Below are positions 35,749 through 47,615 of a DNA stretch of 64,000 nt, piece after piece. The notes beneath the pieces are model-generated. The model was not told the origin of the DNA and did no database searches. It worked only from the letters and a program-made list of their open reading frames with translations. The stretch lies in NCBI GenBank assembly GCA_946800325.1, contig OX326958.1, positions 28,870,914-28,934,913 on the forward strand. The letters run 5' to 3'. Positions within the stretch are counted from its first letter, which is position 1. Each line of letters begins with the position of its first letter. The position numbers were made by a program, and so were the translations under genes. The stretch comes from Luzula sylvatica (taxonomy: Eukaryota > Streptophyta > Magnoliopsida > Poales > Juncaceae).

Positions 35749-36504
35749 AATAAAGTAGCATCTTGATTTCAATATTGTTTTAATACTAATATAACTTCGA
35801 ATTGAGAAGCATCTTTAGTAATAGTAGCATCAATGTTTTACATATTACAACTAATATAGCAGCATCTTGAACTGAGAAGAATAGCATGTGATGAGTAATA
35901 GGCGCAATAGTCTCTTGTATTGTATGAAACATAATAGTCGATACAATGTAGTAGAATAGTCTTTTATATTCAAAACATTAGTATCTTGATTTTTTTGTTG
36001 TCGTTGAGAAAATAGGATAGGCTCAAAAGTCACATATCTATGAATTTTTATTTGTTGAAATATACAATGAATATAGGCATAGAAATTTCATAATATGAAA
36101 ATTATACTCTTTCAAAATACACTAAATGGATATATTTTCTGTCTATAAAACTCATCATGCACTCTAAAAAATTGCATTATTTTTATTAGTACTAAAAAAT
36201 TGTAGAGTTTTCTTAAGGATAAATCTAATAAACATGTCAAGAAATATATTCATTGTCTTTTTTTTTTGTACAATCTGGAAACCGAAAACGCGAAACATTT
36301 ATTTACGTATCGTTATCTTAAGAATTTGATTATTGATAGACGATTCATATAAATCTCAAAAGTAAATTCATCAATGTATTCAAATCGACTAAATGCGACC
36401 ATCATCGAATTGAACAAACTTACCGCACATCGAAACGAATATTCTTATTCCTTAACAGGAGGTTTGCGCATTAAAAAGCAACAAACAATTCAAAAATAAT
36501 AATA
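35749..36504. repeat. Direct repeat flanking a LINE, right copy
   Basis: Counterpart of 32800-33594. Its right border coincides with the Helitron end at 36506. Confidence 0.88.
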
Positions 36505-36505
36505 A

Positions 36506-36535
36506 CTAGGAGAATACTCGCGCTACGCGGCGAAA
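36506..36535 (-). mobile_element. Helitron 3' terminus, second
   Basis: On the minus strand, CGCCGCGTAGCGCGAG (GC hairpin with CGCG arms around TAG) is followed by TATTCTC and CTAG (36509-36506), with T as the next host base. The element body would extend to the right into AT-rich DNA (to at most about 37400). The 5' TC end was not identified. Confidence 0.6.
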
Positions 36536-37401
36536 AATTTATTTATGTTTTTCATTGTAATACAAAATACACATTTGTATGATAATATCGATAATATCAT
36601 TTAAAAATAATATTATTCGAGCTCATTTATCTATGATTATTCATATATTTTACAATTATTTTACATAATGATAACAAAAAAATTCATTTTTTTAATCAAA
36701 TAATAACACTCATATTAGTATCATTATATAATAATATATGAGATAAAATACAATTTTACGAATAAACATAACAACAAATAGTATATCATTATTCAAATAT
36801 TTCATACAATATAGAATATAAAATTAATAATAATACGGCATATGTAGTACGTAACACATGAATAATTATATAGTTCTAATTTTTTATTTCTTTATTCATA
36901 ATGCAATGAAAATTATAAATAATATCAAACTTAATAGTGAAAGTAATTTAATAAATAATATCAAAAATTAATTTAGAATAAACATAAATACAAATTATTT
37001 TATATCATGTGATTTTTTTTAATTAGCATTTTTTAAAATAACAATATTATTTAATATTATTTGATAGGTGCTTATAAGTTTAAGAAATTATTTAGATGGA
37101 TAAACTATTTTTTTAATTATATTAGTTTTTAAAAAATTTAATATGAAATTTGTTTGGCAAAAAGCACAAATATAATCTACTTAGTATTTTAAGGGATTCT
37201 TATAGTTATGACTTTTATAAAAATAAATAGTAATACTTAAAATTCTAGTATGTAAATAAAATACTAAAAATTATATTATGTAAAAATGCATTTTTTGCAT
37301 TGTATTTTCGTACATAATATTTTTACAAAATCATATTATGAAAAATGGTATGTGAAGGATATACAGTTTTGGATCAACGGTAAAAGTATACGTACAAGAA
37401 C
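36536..37401. other. AT-rich DNA, possible Helitron body
   Basis: No ORF or conserved motif. It may be the interior of the Helitron that ends at 36506. Confidence 0.35.
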
Positions 37402-37989
37402 ACACGTGTTGGTTAATTCTAACCTAGAGGGGGGTAAATTTGGCAATCTAGCTTACGCTTAGTTTAGATTTAAACCTAATTTACTGTGCGGAATAAATAA
37501 TAATTTAGATGATAGAGATGATACCGTACAAACACTTTAACACAAGATGTTTGTTTACGAAGTTCGGTAGGTGGTTGCTTTGTAGCTTTAACTCACCCTT
37601 TACTCGCTTAATTGACCGACTCAATTATTTACGAGTACCTACGTCTCCGGGAATGCCTTGTGCCTCTTTTTGGCTTTCGATTGAATTCCAACTCAACTCG
37701 ATTACAAGGATTTGCCTAGATCGATTTACACGCTTCTATCGATCTATAGCTAAGGCTCTTTACACTTTGTTGCACTAGCCTATTACACTTTTTCACTAAT
37801 CGAGCTACAACGTGATCGGTCACGTGAGTGGGATACGATTAGTGGAGAATATCGAAAGTAGATCAACGATCTAAAGAGGTTTCTCAAGCTATCAATGGAT
37901 ATAGATAATCACAGCTTAGGGTTTCTCTCTTTTTAGGTTTGAATGTTTGAAAGTGAAGAAGTGGGAGAGAGAGACCCATGAAGGATTCT

Positions 37990-37999
37990 ATTTATACTC
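37990..37999 (-). promoter_or_regulatory. TATA box of the solo LTR
   Basis: The minus strand reads GTATAAATAG, positioned 30-480 bp downstream of the palindrome doublets, as expected for a U3 promoter. Confidence 0.6.
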
Positions 38000-38025
38000 T
38001 CTATAGAAATCCTTCAGAAAACTTG

Positions 38026-38480
38026 TAGTGCGTTCGAACGCATAAAGTCCGTTCAGAACGCACTTGTAGTTTGCACTAGCCGTTTCAAAATAACGTGCAA
38101 GTACATCTTGGGTCCGTTCGAACGGACAATGTCCGTTCGTAACGGACTCAATTATACATAGCATTTTGCGTTCACAGGAACAAGAGTCCGTTCAACGCAC
38201 TGAAAATTGGGTGAACGGATTCCAGGTTGTCCGTTCGAACGCACATGTGTGTTCGTTCGAACGCACACATCCCTGTTACATTTTTCCGTTCACAGGAAGG
38301 ATTGTCCGTTCAACACACTCAGAAGGTGGGTGAACGGATTCTAATTGTCCGTTCGAACGGACATGATTGTTCGTTCGAACGCACACATCCCTGTGACACG
38401 TTTGGTTCTAATCAAGGTTTAAAGTTTTGATATGTGGCAAGTCCGTTCTGAACGGACTTTGAGTTCGTTCAGAACGCACT
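38026..38480. repeat. Palindrome-doublet array in LTR U3
   Basis: Repeated near-palindromes of the type GTCCGTTCGAACGGAC or GTTCGTTCGAACGCAC occur mostly in pairs separated by roughly 5-8 bases, near 38026, 38112, 38228, 38346 and 38440. Some have slightly expanded centres such as GTTCAGAAC. Confidence 0.8.
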
Positions 38481-38853
38481 TCCTGCTTGACTGAACTCTT
38501 TGTTATTTTGAACATGATTTTACTTGAGTTCTACTAGGTTTGTACCTATGGTTTATTTGTGGCGTATCCCACTTACGGAAGGCTTCGACATCTTGATTCT
38601 TGATATGCTTCAAGGGCCTTCCTTCTAATCTTCTTTTGTTTTGCTTCTTGTTCCTTCGATGCTCTTCATCATCTTCATTCATGTGCGTCTTGATTTTCTC
38701 CGTGATTCTTCGACGTCTTTGATTCTTGTTATTCTTGATTGATCATTTCATTTTGTACCTATCTCCTACACATTTATCTTGCTAGATTTTGTTAGTAATA
38801 TCGACATTGTATTTGAGATAATCAAACAATAGGAAATTTGAACCAACAACACG

Positions 38854-39610
38854 AACGTACGCGTTCGAGCAGACGGATGAATGCACAATAGGATTGTGCA
38901 GAATTGGACTTAAGTACACAGTCCATCATGACGCACAATATGGTGCGTCACGACGAACACAGTGTACATTCCACAATGGTTGTGGACTTAACCAAATCCG
39001 TGATTTCACAGTCGTCCGTCATGACCGACCTTCTGGTGCTTCTGCTCCGTCATGACCGACAATTTGTCAGTCGTGACGGAAGTGTACATGAAATGTCCAG
39101 GGGCTAATTGGCATTGGTGCGTCATGACGGACCTTGTGGTGCGTCATGACGGACCGTGGCTGAAAGCTGCTTTTTGGCAGTTTTTGGTACACACGGGTTG
39201 GTGTGTCTAATATGTACCTTTTGGGTGTCATTATCCTATGTCATATAAATAAGATGTTTATCTCTCATCAATTTAATCCAGTTGAGACAAATCATATGAA
39301 ATCACACCATCAATAGTTGAGTGAGTGCGATGAGAAAGAGAGAAAGAGAAAAGGTATTTTCTAGGATTAGAGAATCAACCGCGATCAAGCAAGTTCGCCG
39401 GTGCATCATCAAGACAGGTGCAACCGCGACCGAGGTGCTACGACTCACGGTGGATACGAGTAGAGGAGTGCGCGTTTTGTGGCTCTTCGATTGTGATCAA
39501 ACCGGAGACGTTATTGGAGTCGAAACGGTGGGAGACGTGTGGTATGGGACGCACGGGCTAGTCACCAACGTGACACCGGAGAAAAGAAGGACGTGAGCGA
39601 TCAACCCGTC
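38854..39610 (+). mobile_element. Older LTR-like promoter segment split by solo LTR and CACTA
   Basis: Removing the solo LTR joins 37401 to 38854, and removing the CACTA joins 39610 to 43664. The segment holds paired palindromes GTGCGTCATGACGGAC (38926-39160) and a TATAAATA at 39244-39251 on the plus strand, then GA-rich leader-like sequence. It resembles an LTR promoter; the LTR borders were not found. The 91-residue ORF at 39321 has no recognised domain. Confidence 0.45.
38926..39160. repeat. CGTCATGACG palindrome-doublet array
   Basis: Four to five pairs of about 16-bp palindromes centred on TCATGA, for example GTGCGTCATGACGGAC twice at 39117-39155 with six bases between, lie 80-320 bp upstream of the TATA at 39244. 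Confidence 0.8.
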
Positions 39611-40414
39611 CACTACTAGAAACAGTACTTTCACCGGCGGTGGAATACCGCCGCTGAAAAGTCAAAAACCGCCGCTAATACTATCACCGGCGGTGTCCCC
39701 GCTGAAACCTTTCACCGGCGGGGTCTGCTATTTTTACCGACGGTCTACTTCCCGCCACTGAAAATATGCTAACCGTGCCATTACTTTCAGCGGCGGTACT
39801 TTCAGCGGCGGTATTTTAATTTTCACCGGCGGTTTATTACTTTTAGCGACGGTACTTTCAGCGGCGGTATTTTAATTTTCACCGGCGGTATATTACTTTT
39901 AGCGGCGGTATTTTTATCTGCAGTTTCTTTATTTTTAGCGGCGGTTCTTTATTTTCACCGGCGGTACCCCCACTGAAACTTTTTTTCAGATTTTTTTTTA
40001 ATTGTTCCATAATATTTTAAAAAATGAGAAAAAACAAAATAAAAAAAATCTGATTTGACGTGTAGAATAATAAAAAATTTCCATAGACAATAATAAATTA
40101 CATAATCCACAATGATACTATCTAAATCATACATAATCAACAATATTTTTTTCTAAATCATACAAATGTTTTAAACACAATTATGCGTACATCACCTTGC
40201 TCTCCATTCTCTCGTAACCCTAGCACTCAACCCTCTCGTAACCCTAGCGGCAAATAATCTCCATCCTCTCCACTACATCCACTCTCGTAACCCTAGCGGC
40301 ACATAATCTCCATCCTCTCCACTGCACCCGTTAACCATTTGCTCGGTGTTCTTCACGAGTTTCAAGATCCAATTGATTTTGAGAAGCCGAATATGCGGTA
40401 CGATTTTAACTTTT

Positions 40415-40880
40415 GTCCTTTCTCTGTACCGGTTCAAAGCATCTTCAAACCCATCTACAAACAAATAATTAATTACGTTTTAGCCCCTCAAACAAAAAAA
40501 TAATATGATTGAATCGAAGTATGTGAAGGGAATCGTACCAAAGCATTTGTTGGTCGGGGCTTATCCTTGCTCTCGTAATTTCCACTTTAGTCCCTGAAAA
40601 AATGTAAAATTAACGTTTTCACTTTTTAAATATTTAGAAATGAATTAATAAAATAACTAAACCTGCGAGGCGAAGATGTTGTACGATTTCTCTGTACCGG
40701 TTCAAAGCATCTTCAAACCCATCTACAAACAAATAATTAATTACATTTTAGCCCCTCATACAAAAAAAAATAATATGATTGAATCGAAGTATGTGAAGGA
40801 AATCGTACCAAAGCATTTGTTGGTCGGGGCTTATCCTTGCTCTCGTAATTTCCACTTTAGTCCCTGAAAAAAATGTAAAC
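40415..40880. repeat. Internal duplication inside the CACTA (about 185 bp, twice)
   Basis: 40415-40600 and 40686-40880 are almost identical, starting CTCTGTACCGGTTCAAAGCA and ending CCACTTTAGTCCCTGAAAAA. On the minus strand both start a frame DGFEDALNRYRE, so this could be a captured gene fragment, but the source is not recognised. Confidence 0.75.
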
Positions 40881-42239
40881 TTCCAGAATTTTACAATGAG
40901 AGAGAGAGAGAGAGAGAAACTGACTATTTAGAGGGACTAAATTGCAAAATTGTCATTTTTGAATACCAACCCTAATAATACCCTTCTCGGCAGTGAACCA
41001 GTGACAACAAATTAAGCCACACTATTATCCACGATGACAAGACATCCCAGTATCGCAATCTACCAGTGACAACAAATTAAGCCCATACTGAGCAATACCA
41101 GCATCCGCAATCACACCAGCTGCCTATGCAACAGTATGTGTTACCAAAAGAGGAAAATAAACACAAATCAGAATATTCGCAATACCTGATAAGTGCCAAC
41201 CAATACCAGCATAACAACAAACGCCAACACAACAATCTCAGCAATAGATAGAGAAACAGAAACAAAAATCGAATCCGATAAACAACGATCAGCACCAATG
41301 AGAACACATACATTCCATAATCCAACTATACCAGTTTCCACAATTGCTTCGACATAAATCAGTCAATATAACTCGATAAGCCTCGATTAATAACACCCAA
41401 ACAATTTCAGTCACATAAAATAAGAACTAAGAGGAATCAGAGATGGAACAGGCCTAATCGGACCCGATAAACATCAATCAGCACCAATGAGAACACACGA
41501 ATTGTAAAATCCAGCCATACCAGTATGCGCAATGACACGAAATACTGGTGGCATGCCTGCAATACTACACACACACTTCAAATCTAGAAATCACTGCAAT
41601 AACAGATGCCGACCAGCAACAGCACTGGCAATCACCTCCAGTATTGTTTGACATCGGAGGGCTTAGAAAATCACAACAAAATCAGAAAAAAAAAGATAAC
41701 GCGGTGAAATCAGGACGAAAACGATATCAAAAACCAAAACAGAAGAACGATTTACGAAATGAACCAATTCCAAGACGAAAACAAAGTCAATCGTCAAACA
41801 AATCACCAAAATAAACGAAAAATTACCAAAAGAAGAGAAGAAAGAAAATCCTAGGGTTTGCTGACGAAATCCCCGGCCCCGTTCATGCTCGCGGCGTTGC
41901 TTCCATACCGAGAGCGGTGGAAGAAGAAGAAGAAGAACTCAGCGGAACTCAGCGGAAGAACTCAGCGGCTGCAAGAACTCAGCAGAAGAAGAAGAAGAAG
42001 AAGAACTCAGAGGAAGAAGAAGAAGAAGAAGAAGAAGAAGAAGAAGAAGAAGGAACTCATCGGCTGCAAGAACTCAGTTTAGGGTTTGTGTTGGAAGAAG
42101 AAGGACTTGGAAGAAGAAGAAGGAAATGTGTGTTGCGTGAGCGGCTGCAAGACTTAAACCAATAAGAATATCAGCGGCGGTATAAGTGCCCCCGCCGGTG
42201 AAAACTAAGTATCAGCGGCGGTATAAGTGTCCCCGCCGG

Positions 42240-42490
42240 TGAAAATTGATATGATTAATCATAATAATAATAATAATATGATTGATATTAATTATTATTA
42301 TGAAAATTTGATGATGATTATTATAAGTATTATTATTATTATTATTATTAATTATTATTATGAAAATTTGATGATTATTATTATAAGTATTATTATTATT
42401 ATGAAAATATGATGATGATTATGATAAGTATTATGATTATGATTATTATGATAGATAAAAGGCTTCTAGCGAAAATGTAGAATCGATATG

Positions 42491-42536
<46 letters not shown>

Positions 42537-42579
42537 TGATTGATATTAATTATTATTATGAAAATATGATGATGATTAT

Positions 42580-42612
<33 letters not shown>

Positions 42613-42728
42613 GATAGACAAAAGGCTTCCAGGAAAAATGTAGAATCGATATGATTAATAATAATAATAATAATATGATTAATATTAATTATTATTATGA
42701 AAATATGATGATGATTATTATATGTATG

Positions 42729-42769
<41 letters not shown>

Positions 42770-42802
42770 GAGCCTTCTAGCGAAAATATAGAATCGATAT
42801 GT

Positions 42803-42839
<37 letters not shown>

Positions 42840-43290
42840 GATTAATATTAATTATTGTTATGAATATATGATGATGATTATAAGTATTATTATTTTGATT
42901 ATTATGATTATTATCATTAGGATTATTTATTATTATGATTATTGTATGATTTTCATTATTATTATTATGAGGCTTCTAGCGAAAATGTAGAATCGATATG
43001 TTTCATATTAATATTATGATTAATATTAATTATTATTATGAAAATATGATGATGATTATTATAAGTATTATTATGATTATTATGATTATTGTATGATTAT
43101 TATGATTATTATTATTTATTATTATTATGAGGCTTCTAGCGAAAATGTAGAATCGATATGTTTAATAATAATATTATGATTAATATTAATTATTATTATG
43201 AAAATATGATGATGATTATTATAAGTATTATTATTATGATTATTGTATGATTTTCATTATTATTATTATTTTCATTATTTTTCTGATTAT
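42240..43290. repeat. AAT-rich tandem array within the CACTA
   Basis: About five units of roughly 150-200 bp share GCTTCTAGCGAAAATGTAGA, ATCGATATGATTAATAATAA and TATGAAAATATGATGATGAT, and differ in the length of AAT/ATT runs. ORFs here are simple-repeat artefacts. Confidence 0.85.
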
Positions 43291-43663
43291 TTATTCTGTG
43301 ATTTTCAGTGGGGGTACCAATTTTCAGTGGCGGTACCGCCGGTGAAAGGTAAACGTTCAGTGGGGGTAGGTATTTTCAGTGGCGGTACCGCCGGTGAAAG
43401 GTAAACTTTCAGTGGGGGTAGGTATTTTCAGTGGCGGTACCGCCGGTGAAAGAAATCCTTGTGGAGAGGTTTTAGTTTTCAATGGCGGTATCGCCGGTGA
43501 AAGTTGGACTTTCAGTGGGGGTACATATTTTTAACGGCGGTACCGCCGGTGAAAGTGTACTTTCAGTGGGGGTATGAGTTTTCAAGGGCGGTACCGCCAC
43601 TGAAAATATACCCCCGGTAATAATATTTCCCCGCCGGTGATAGTGCAGTTTCTAGTAGTGGTC

Positions 43664-44479
43664 GTGCGTGATCAGTTTCACGCCGGTAATCGTTTATCCT
43701 TCTATGCATCGTACCCTCGAAGTCGTTGCGAGATATCGAATTTTGGGAACCGGACCGGGCATTCATATCCGCTGCGCGGGCCCGGGGTTGGAGCGATTCC
43801 CTTAAGTATATATGAACTATCCTAATATGGATGTCAAAATAAAGAGAAAATTGAAATGCATTTATTTGATGGATTTTAAAAATTAAATTTCTAAAAATAA
43901 TACTAATCTATGTTGTAGGTTTTATAGTATTACATATTAAATTATTAGTATTTCATGCATAAAGTTTTCATCTTCCATTGCATTCACATTTGATCATGTA
44001 ATCTTATGTGAAATGATAAATAATTGAATGAATTTAGTCTAATGTGAACATAACCAATAATAACAGTCAACGTCATCAATGTAGAATGATATGGTTGTTC
44101 AACGATGCTTAAAACATGGTGTAAAATAATGACACATATATGACTACCCAAAATTTGATCTTCAAAAAATCAAACAAAAAATCAGTGGTTGAGATCAAAC
44201 CACATCACCACTTCTAACAGTTCAAATTAATACTTACAAATGATTACAAATGGTCATACAAAATACATGTCTTAAATAATCAGAAATAATATTAATGTAT
44301 ATGATGAATCCACATCACACATCTAATGGTCAATAATAATGAATAACCATGATGATGTGAATTCATGAGGAGTCCAAAACATAGGTGCAAAATAAGGGGA
44401 TTGGGTAAATTCTGGTCTTATTGTTTTGAGATTTATTGCTTCCTTCTTGTGTGACCCGCCGATAAAATTCAGGCATATA
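43664..44479. other. Intergenic region after the CACTA
   Basis: The first about 140 bases continue the older LTR-like segment interrupted by the CACTA. The remainder is AT-rich, with nothing recognised. Confidence 0.35.
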
Positions 44480-44488
44480 TGAATATAA

Positions 44489-44726
44489 GAGTAGTGAAGT
44501 ACACCCTCTAATACTCTCCCCCAAAAGTTTTGATGACGTGAATATGGTTTAGCACCTTAAAAATTAACACATAAATACATGGTTTAGCATCTTAATTTAT
44601 GTTTTTATTATCTTAATTTATGATTGAACATCCAATTAAGATGTCTATTCATGAATTAAGGTGTAAAATCATATCCACGTCATCAAGACTATTGGGAGAT
44701 ATGTGGGTGTATGTCCAGCATTTTCC
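44489..44726. mobile_element. MULE-type MITE (238 bp)
   Basis: Long inverted ends (GAGTAGTGAAGTACACCCTC and inverted GGAAAATGCTGGACATACACCC) continue through TTGATGACGTGRATATG. They are flanked by TGAATATAA / TTAATATAA, an 8-of-9 target duplication typical of Mutator-like elements. Same group as 55131-55379. Confidence 0.75.
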
Positions 44727-44893
44727 TTAATATAATTTATCCTTACTCTTATTTTGTACATATTTTTAAATTTTTTTACAAAACCACACTATCATGATTA
44801 TTAGCCATTAAATTTCGTGAAGTGATTTCATCATATACATTAATTTTGTATTTGATCTATTAAAACATATATTTTGTTACAAGCAAACATCCA

Positions 44894-44895
<2 letters not shown>

Positions 44896-44967
<72 letters not shown>

Positions 44968-45165
44968 GAGGCTAACCTACTTAATTAAGTACCAAAACTT
45001 TGGTACTTAATATTTTTTTCACCATTGAATTTGCATTGAGATTTGTGCATTTTATGATGTGCACAAACTTTCATGATCATCATGGGAAAACACAAATCTC
45101 AATGCAAATCCAATGGTTAAAAAGCATTAAGTACCAAAACTTTGGTATTTAATTAAGTATGTTAG

Positions 45166-45259
<94 letters not shown>
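44896..45259. mobile_element. TA-microsatellite MITE, copy 1 with flanking (TA)n
   Basis: The element at 44966-45173 begins GGGAGGCTAACCTACTTAAT and ends with the inverted ATTAAGTATGTTAGCCCCCC. TTAATTAAGTACCAAAAC and its complement form the inner part of the inverted repeats. (TA)n lies at 44896-44964, and (CT)n then (TA)n at 45174-45259. No coding capacity. Confidence 0.85.
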
Positions 45260-46230
<971 letters not shown>

Positions 46231-46260
46231 ATATATGTATGTATGTATATATATATATGA

Positions 46261-46508
46261 GGGAGGATAATCTACTTAATTAAGTACCAAAGATTTGGTA
46301 CTTAATATTTTTTTAACTATTTGATTTGTATTGAAATTTGTGTTTTTTTTCATGATGATCATGAAATTTTGTGCACATCATTAAATACACAAATCTCAAT
46401 GCAAATCTAATGATTAAAAATCATTAAGTGCCAAATCTTTGGTACTTAATTAAGTAGGTTAGCCTCACTATATATATATATATATATTAAGTAGGTTAGC
46501 CTCACTAT
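46261..46508. mobile_element. TA-microsatellite MITE, copy 2 plus a repeated end
   Basis: The element at 46261-46468 has the same inverted ends as copy 1. Its right end with TTAAGTAGGTTAGCCTCAC is repeated once more at 46487-46508 after a (TA)n tract, suggesting replication slippage or a second event. Confidence 0.8.
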
Positions 46509-46537
46509 ATATATATATATATGAGAATTGTTAAAAT

Positions 46538-46586
46538 GAAAGAGTAAATGGAGAAGGCTCGATGGTCCTCCATCCATTGGTGCCAA
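46538..46586 (-). mobile_element. 49-bp SINE/LINE tail insertion
   Basis: Only the 3' tail is present (minus strand: AATGGATGGAGGACC ... GAGCCTTCTCCATTT). It is flanked by a perfect 15-bp target duplication GAGAATTGTTAAAAT (46523-46537, 46587-46601). Confidence 0.85.
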
Positions 46587-46601
46587 GAGAATTGTTAAAA
46601 T

Positions 46602-47600
46602 ATTCAAGAACTTGTGATATAATACTTAAAAACTTCGTGGTCATTGAATTTTATATCAAGATTACTATTTTCCAATATATTTTTGTGCCAGAAAAATTCA
46701 AGGGAAAGGAATGTACTATGTAATTTAAAAAAAATAATCTAGATGCATATTTTATGACTGGATGTCCTGAGTACTACATTTTAAATATCTACTTGAACAT
46801 TTTAGCATCTATATGTATCAAACTCTTGATTCTCTCAATTTTCTTGTTACTTGGAATATAAAGTAGCAAGCAAAAAGGCATTTCCTAGGAAGCAAATTGG
46901 ATTCAGGTTGTTTTTATTTGCTTAATTAAAGCAGAGTGGTCGCAGGTTAGGCAGGGGTTTTCGTCGTCTCTTAAACCCTAAGGTTTAAATCCTACGGTTT
47001 TGTCATTTGGTCACGTGAACCAAATCTTTGCTACAAATCTCTCAATTCCTATTCATGATTTATAGTTCGATGCAAATTTAATCAAAGTTAGCACGAGACC
47101 AATCTAATCACTACATGGGCGCGAACTAATCTTTTTCTTATGGGAAACTGGAATATTTGGAACCCAATCAATGTGCTATGCCTGTGCCTGTGCAATCCAG
47201 TCCTTGAAAAATCAATTGGAATTTCTTGCACTCGTATGCAAGAAATTGCTTTGCTTTTTATAGCAAAAAGTTATGTTTGATTGATTTAATGCGTTACCTG
47301 TGCCAGAAAGAGACGACACGGGAGTACAACATGCCAAATTCACACAAGACAAAGTGAAATGAAATCTAAGATATTTCATATTTCAAAAAAAAAGTTCTTT
47401 TGTCTCGAAGAAACATATAAGACACTGCATCTGTATCCTGTGCAAAATTCCATATAATTCAGTATTCATGGTTCTTTTGTCAAAGAAAATTAAGCAGAGA
47501 CACAAACACAAAAGTTTTCCTTCAAATGCATTTAAATTTGTATCTCTATATTTCTCCTCTACAAAATTAGGTTATTGAACTTGACAAGCAAAAATGTGAA
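46602..47600. other. Region downstream of the YUCCA gene
   Basis: AT-rich. The part near 47520-47610 probably contains the YUCCA 3' UTR (gene on minus strand). Nothing else recognised. Confidence 0.4.
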
Positions 47601-47615
47601 TAATATACTAGAGAA

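Larger units (their letters stand above)
37407..38848 (-). mobile_element. Solo LTR (1,442 bp)
   Basis: The ends are TGTTGGTT and AACCAACA, flanked by a perfect 5-bp duplication ACACG (37402-37406, 38849-38853). There is no internal domain, so it is a recombination product. On the minus strand a TATA box (GTATAAATAG, 37990-37999) lies downstream of a 450-bp array of palindromes (38026-38480), which fixes the orientation. Confidence 0.92.
39611..43660. mobile_element. Non-autonomous CACTA (En/Spm) transposon, 4,050 bp, complete
   Basis: The ends are CACTACTAGAAACAG and the inverted ...TTTCTAGTAGTG, with the 3-bp target duplication GTC (39608-39610, 43661-43663). Both subterminal regions (39620-39975 and 43300-43640) are packed with TTTCACCGGCGGTA / TTTCAGCGGCGGT motifs in both orientations, the usual transposase-binding architecture. 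No transposase is encoded. The interior holds a duplicated segment (40415-40600 and 40686-40880), (AAG)n around 41920-42050 and an AAT-rich array. It needs a transposase in trans. Confidence 0.95.

Noticed and set aside
39321..39596. 91-residue basic ORF before the CACTA
   Set aside because: It lies in LTR-like leader sequence with no domain and no related frame.
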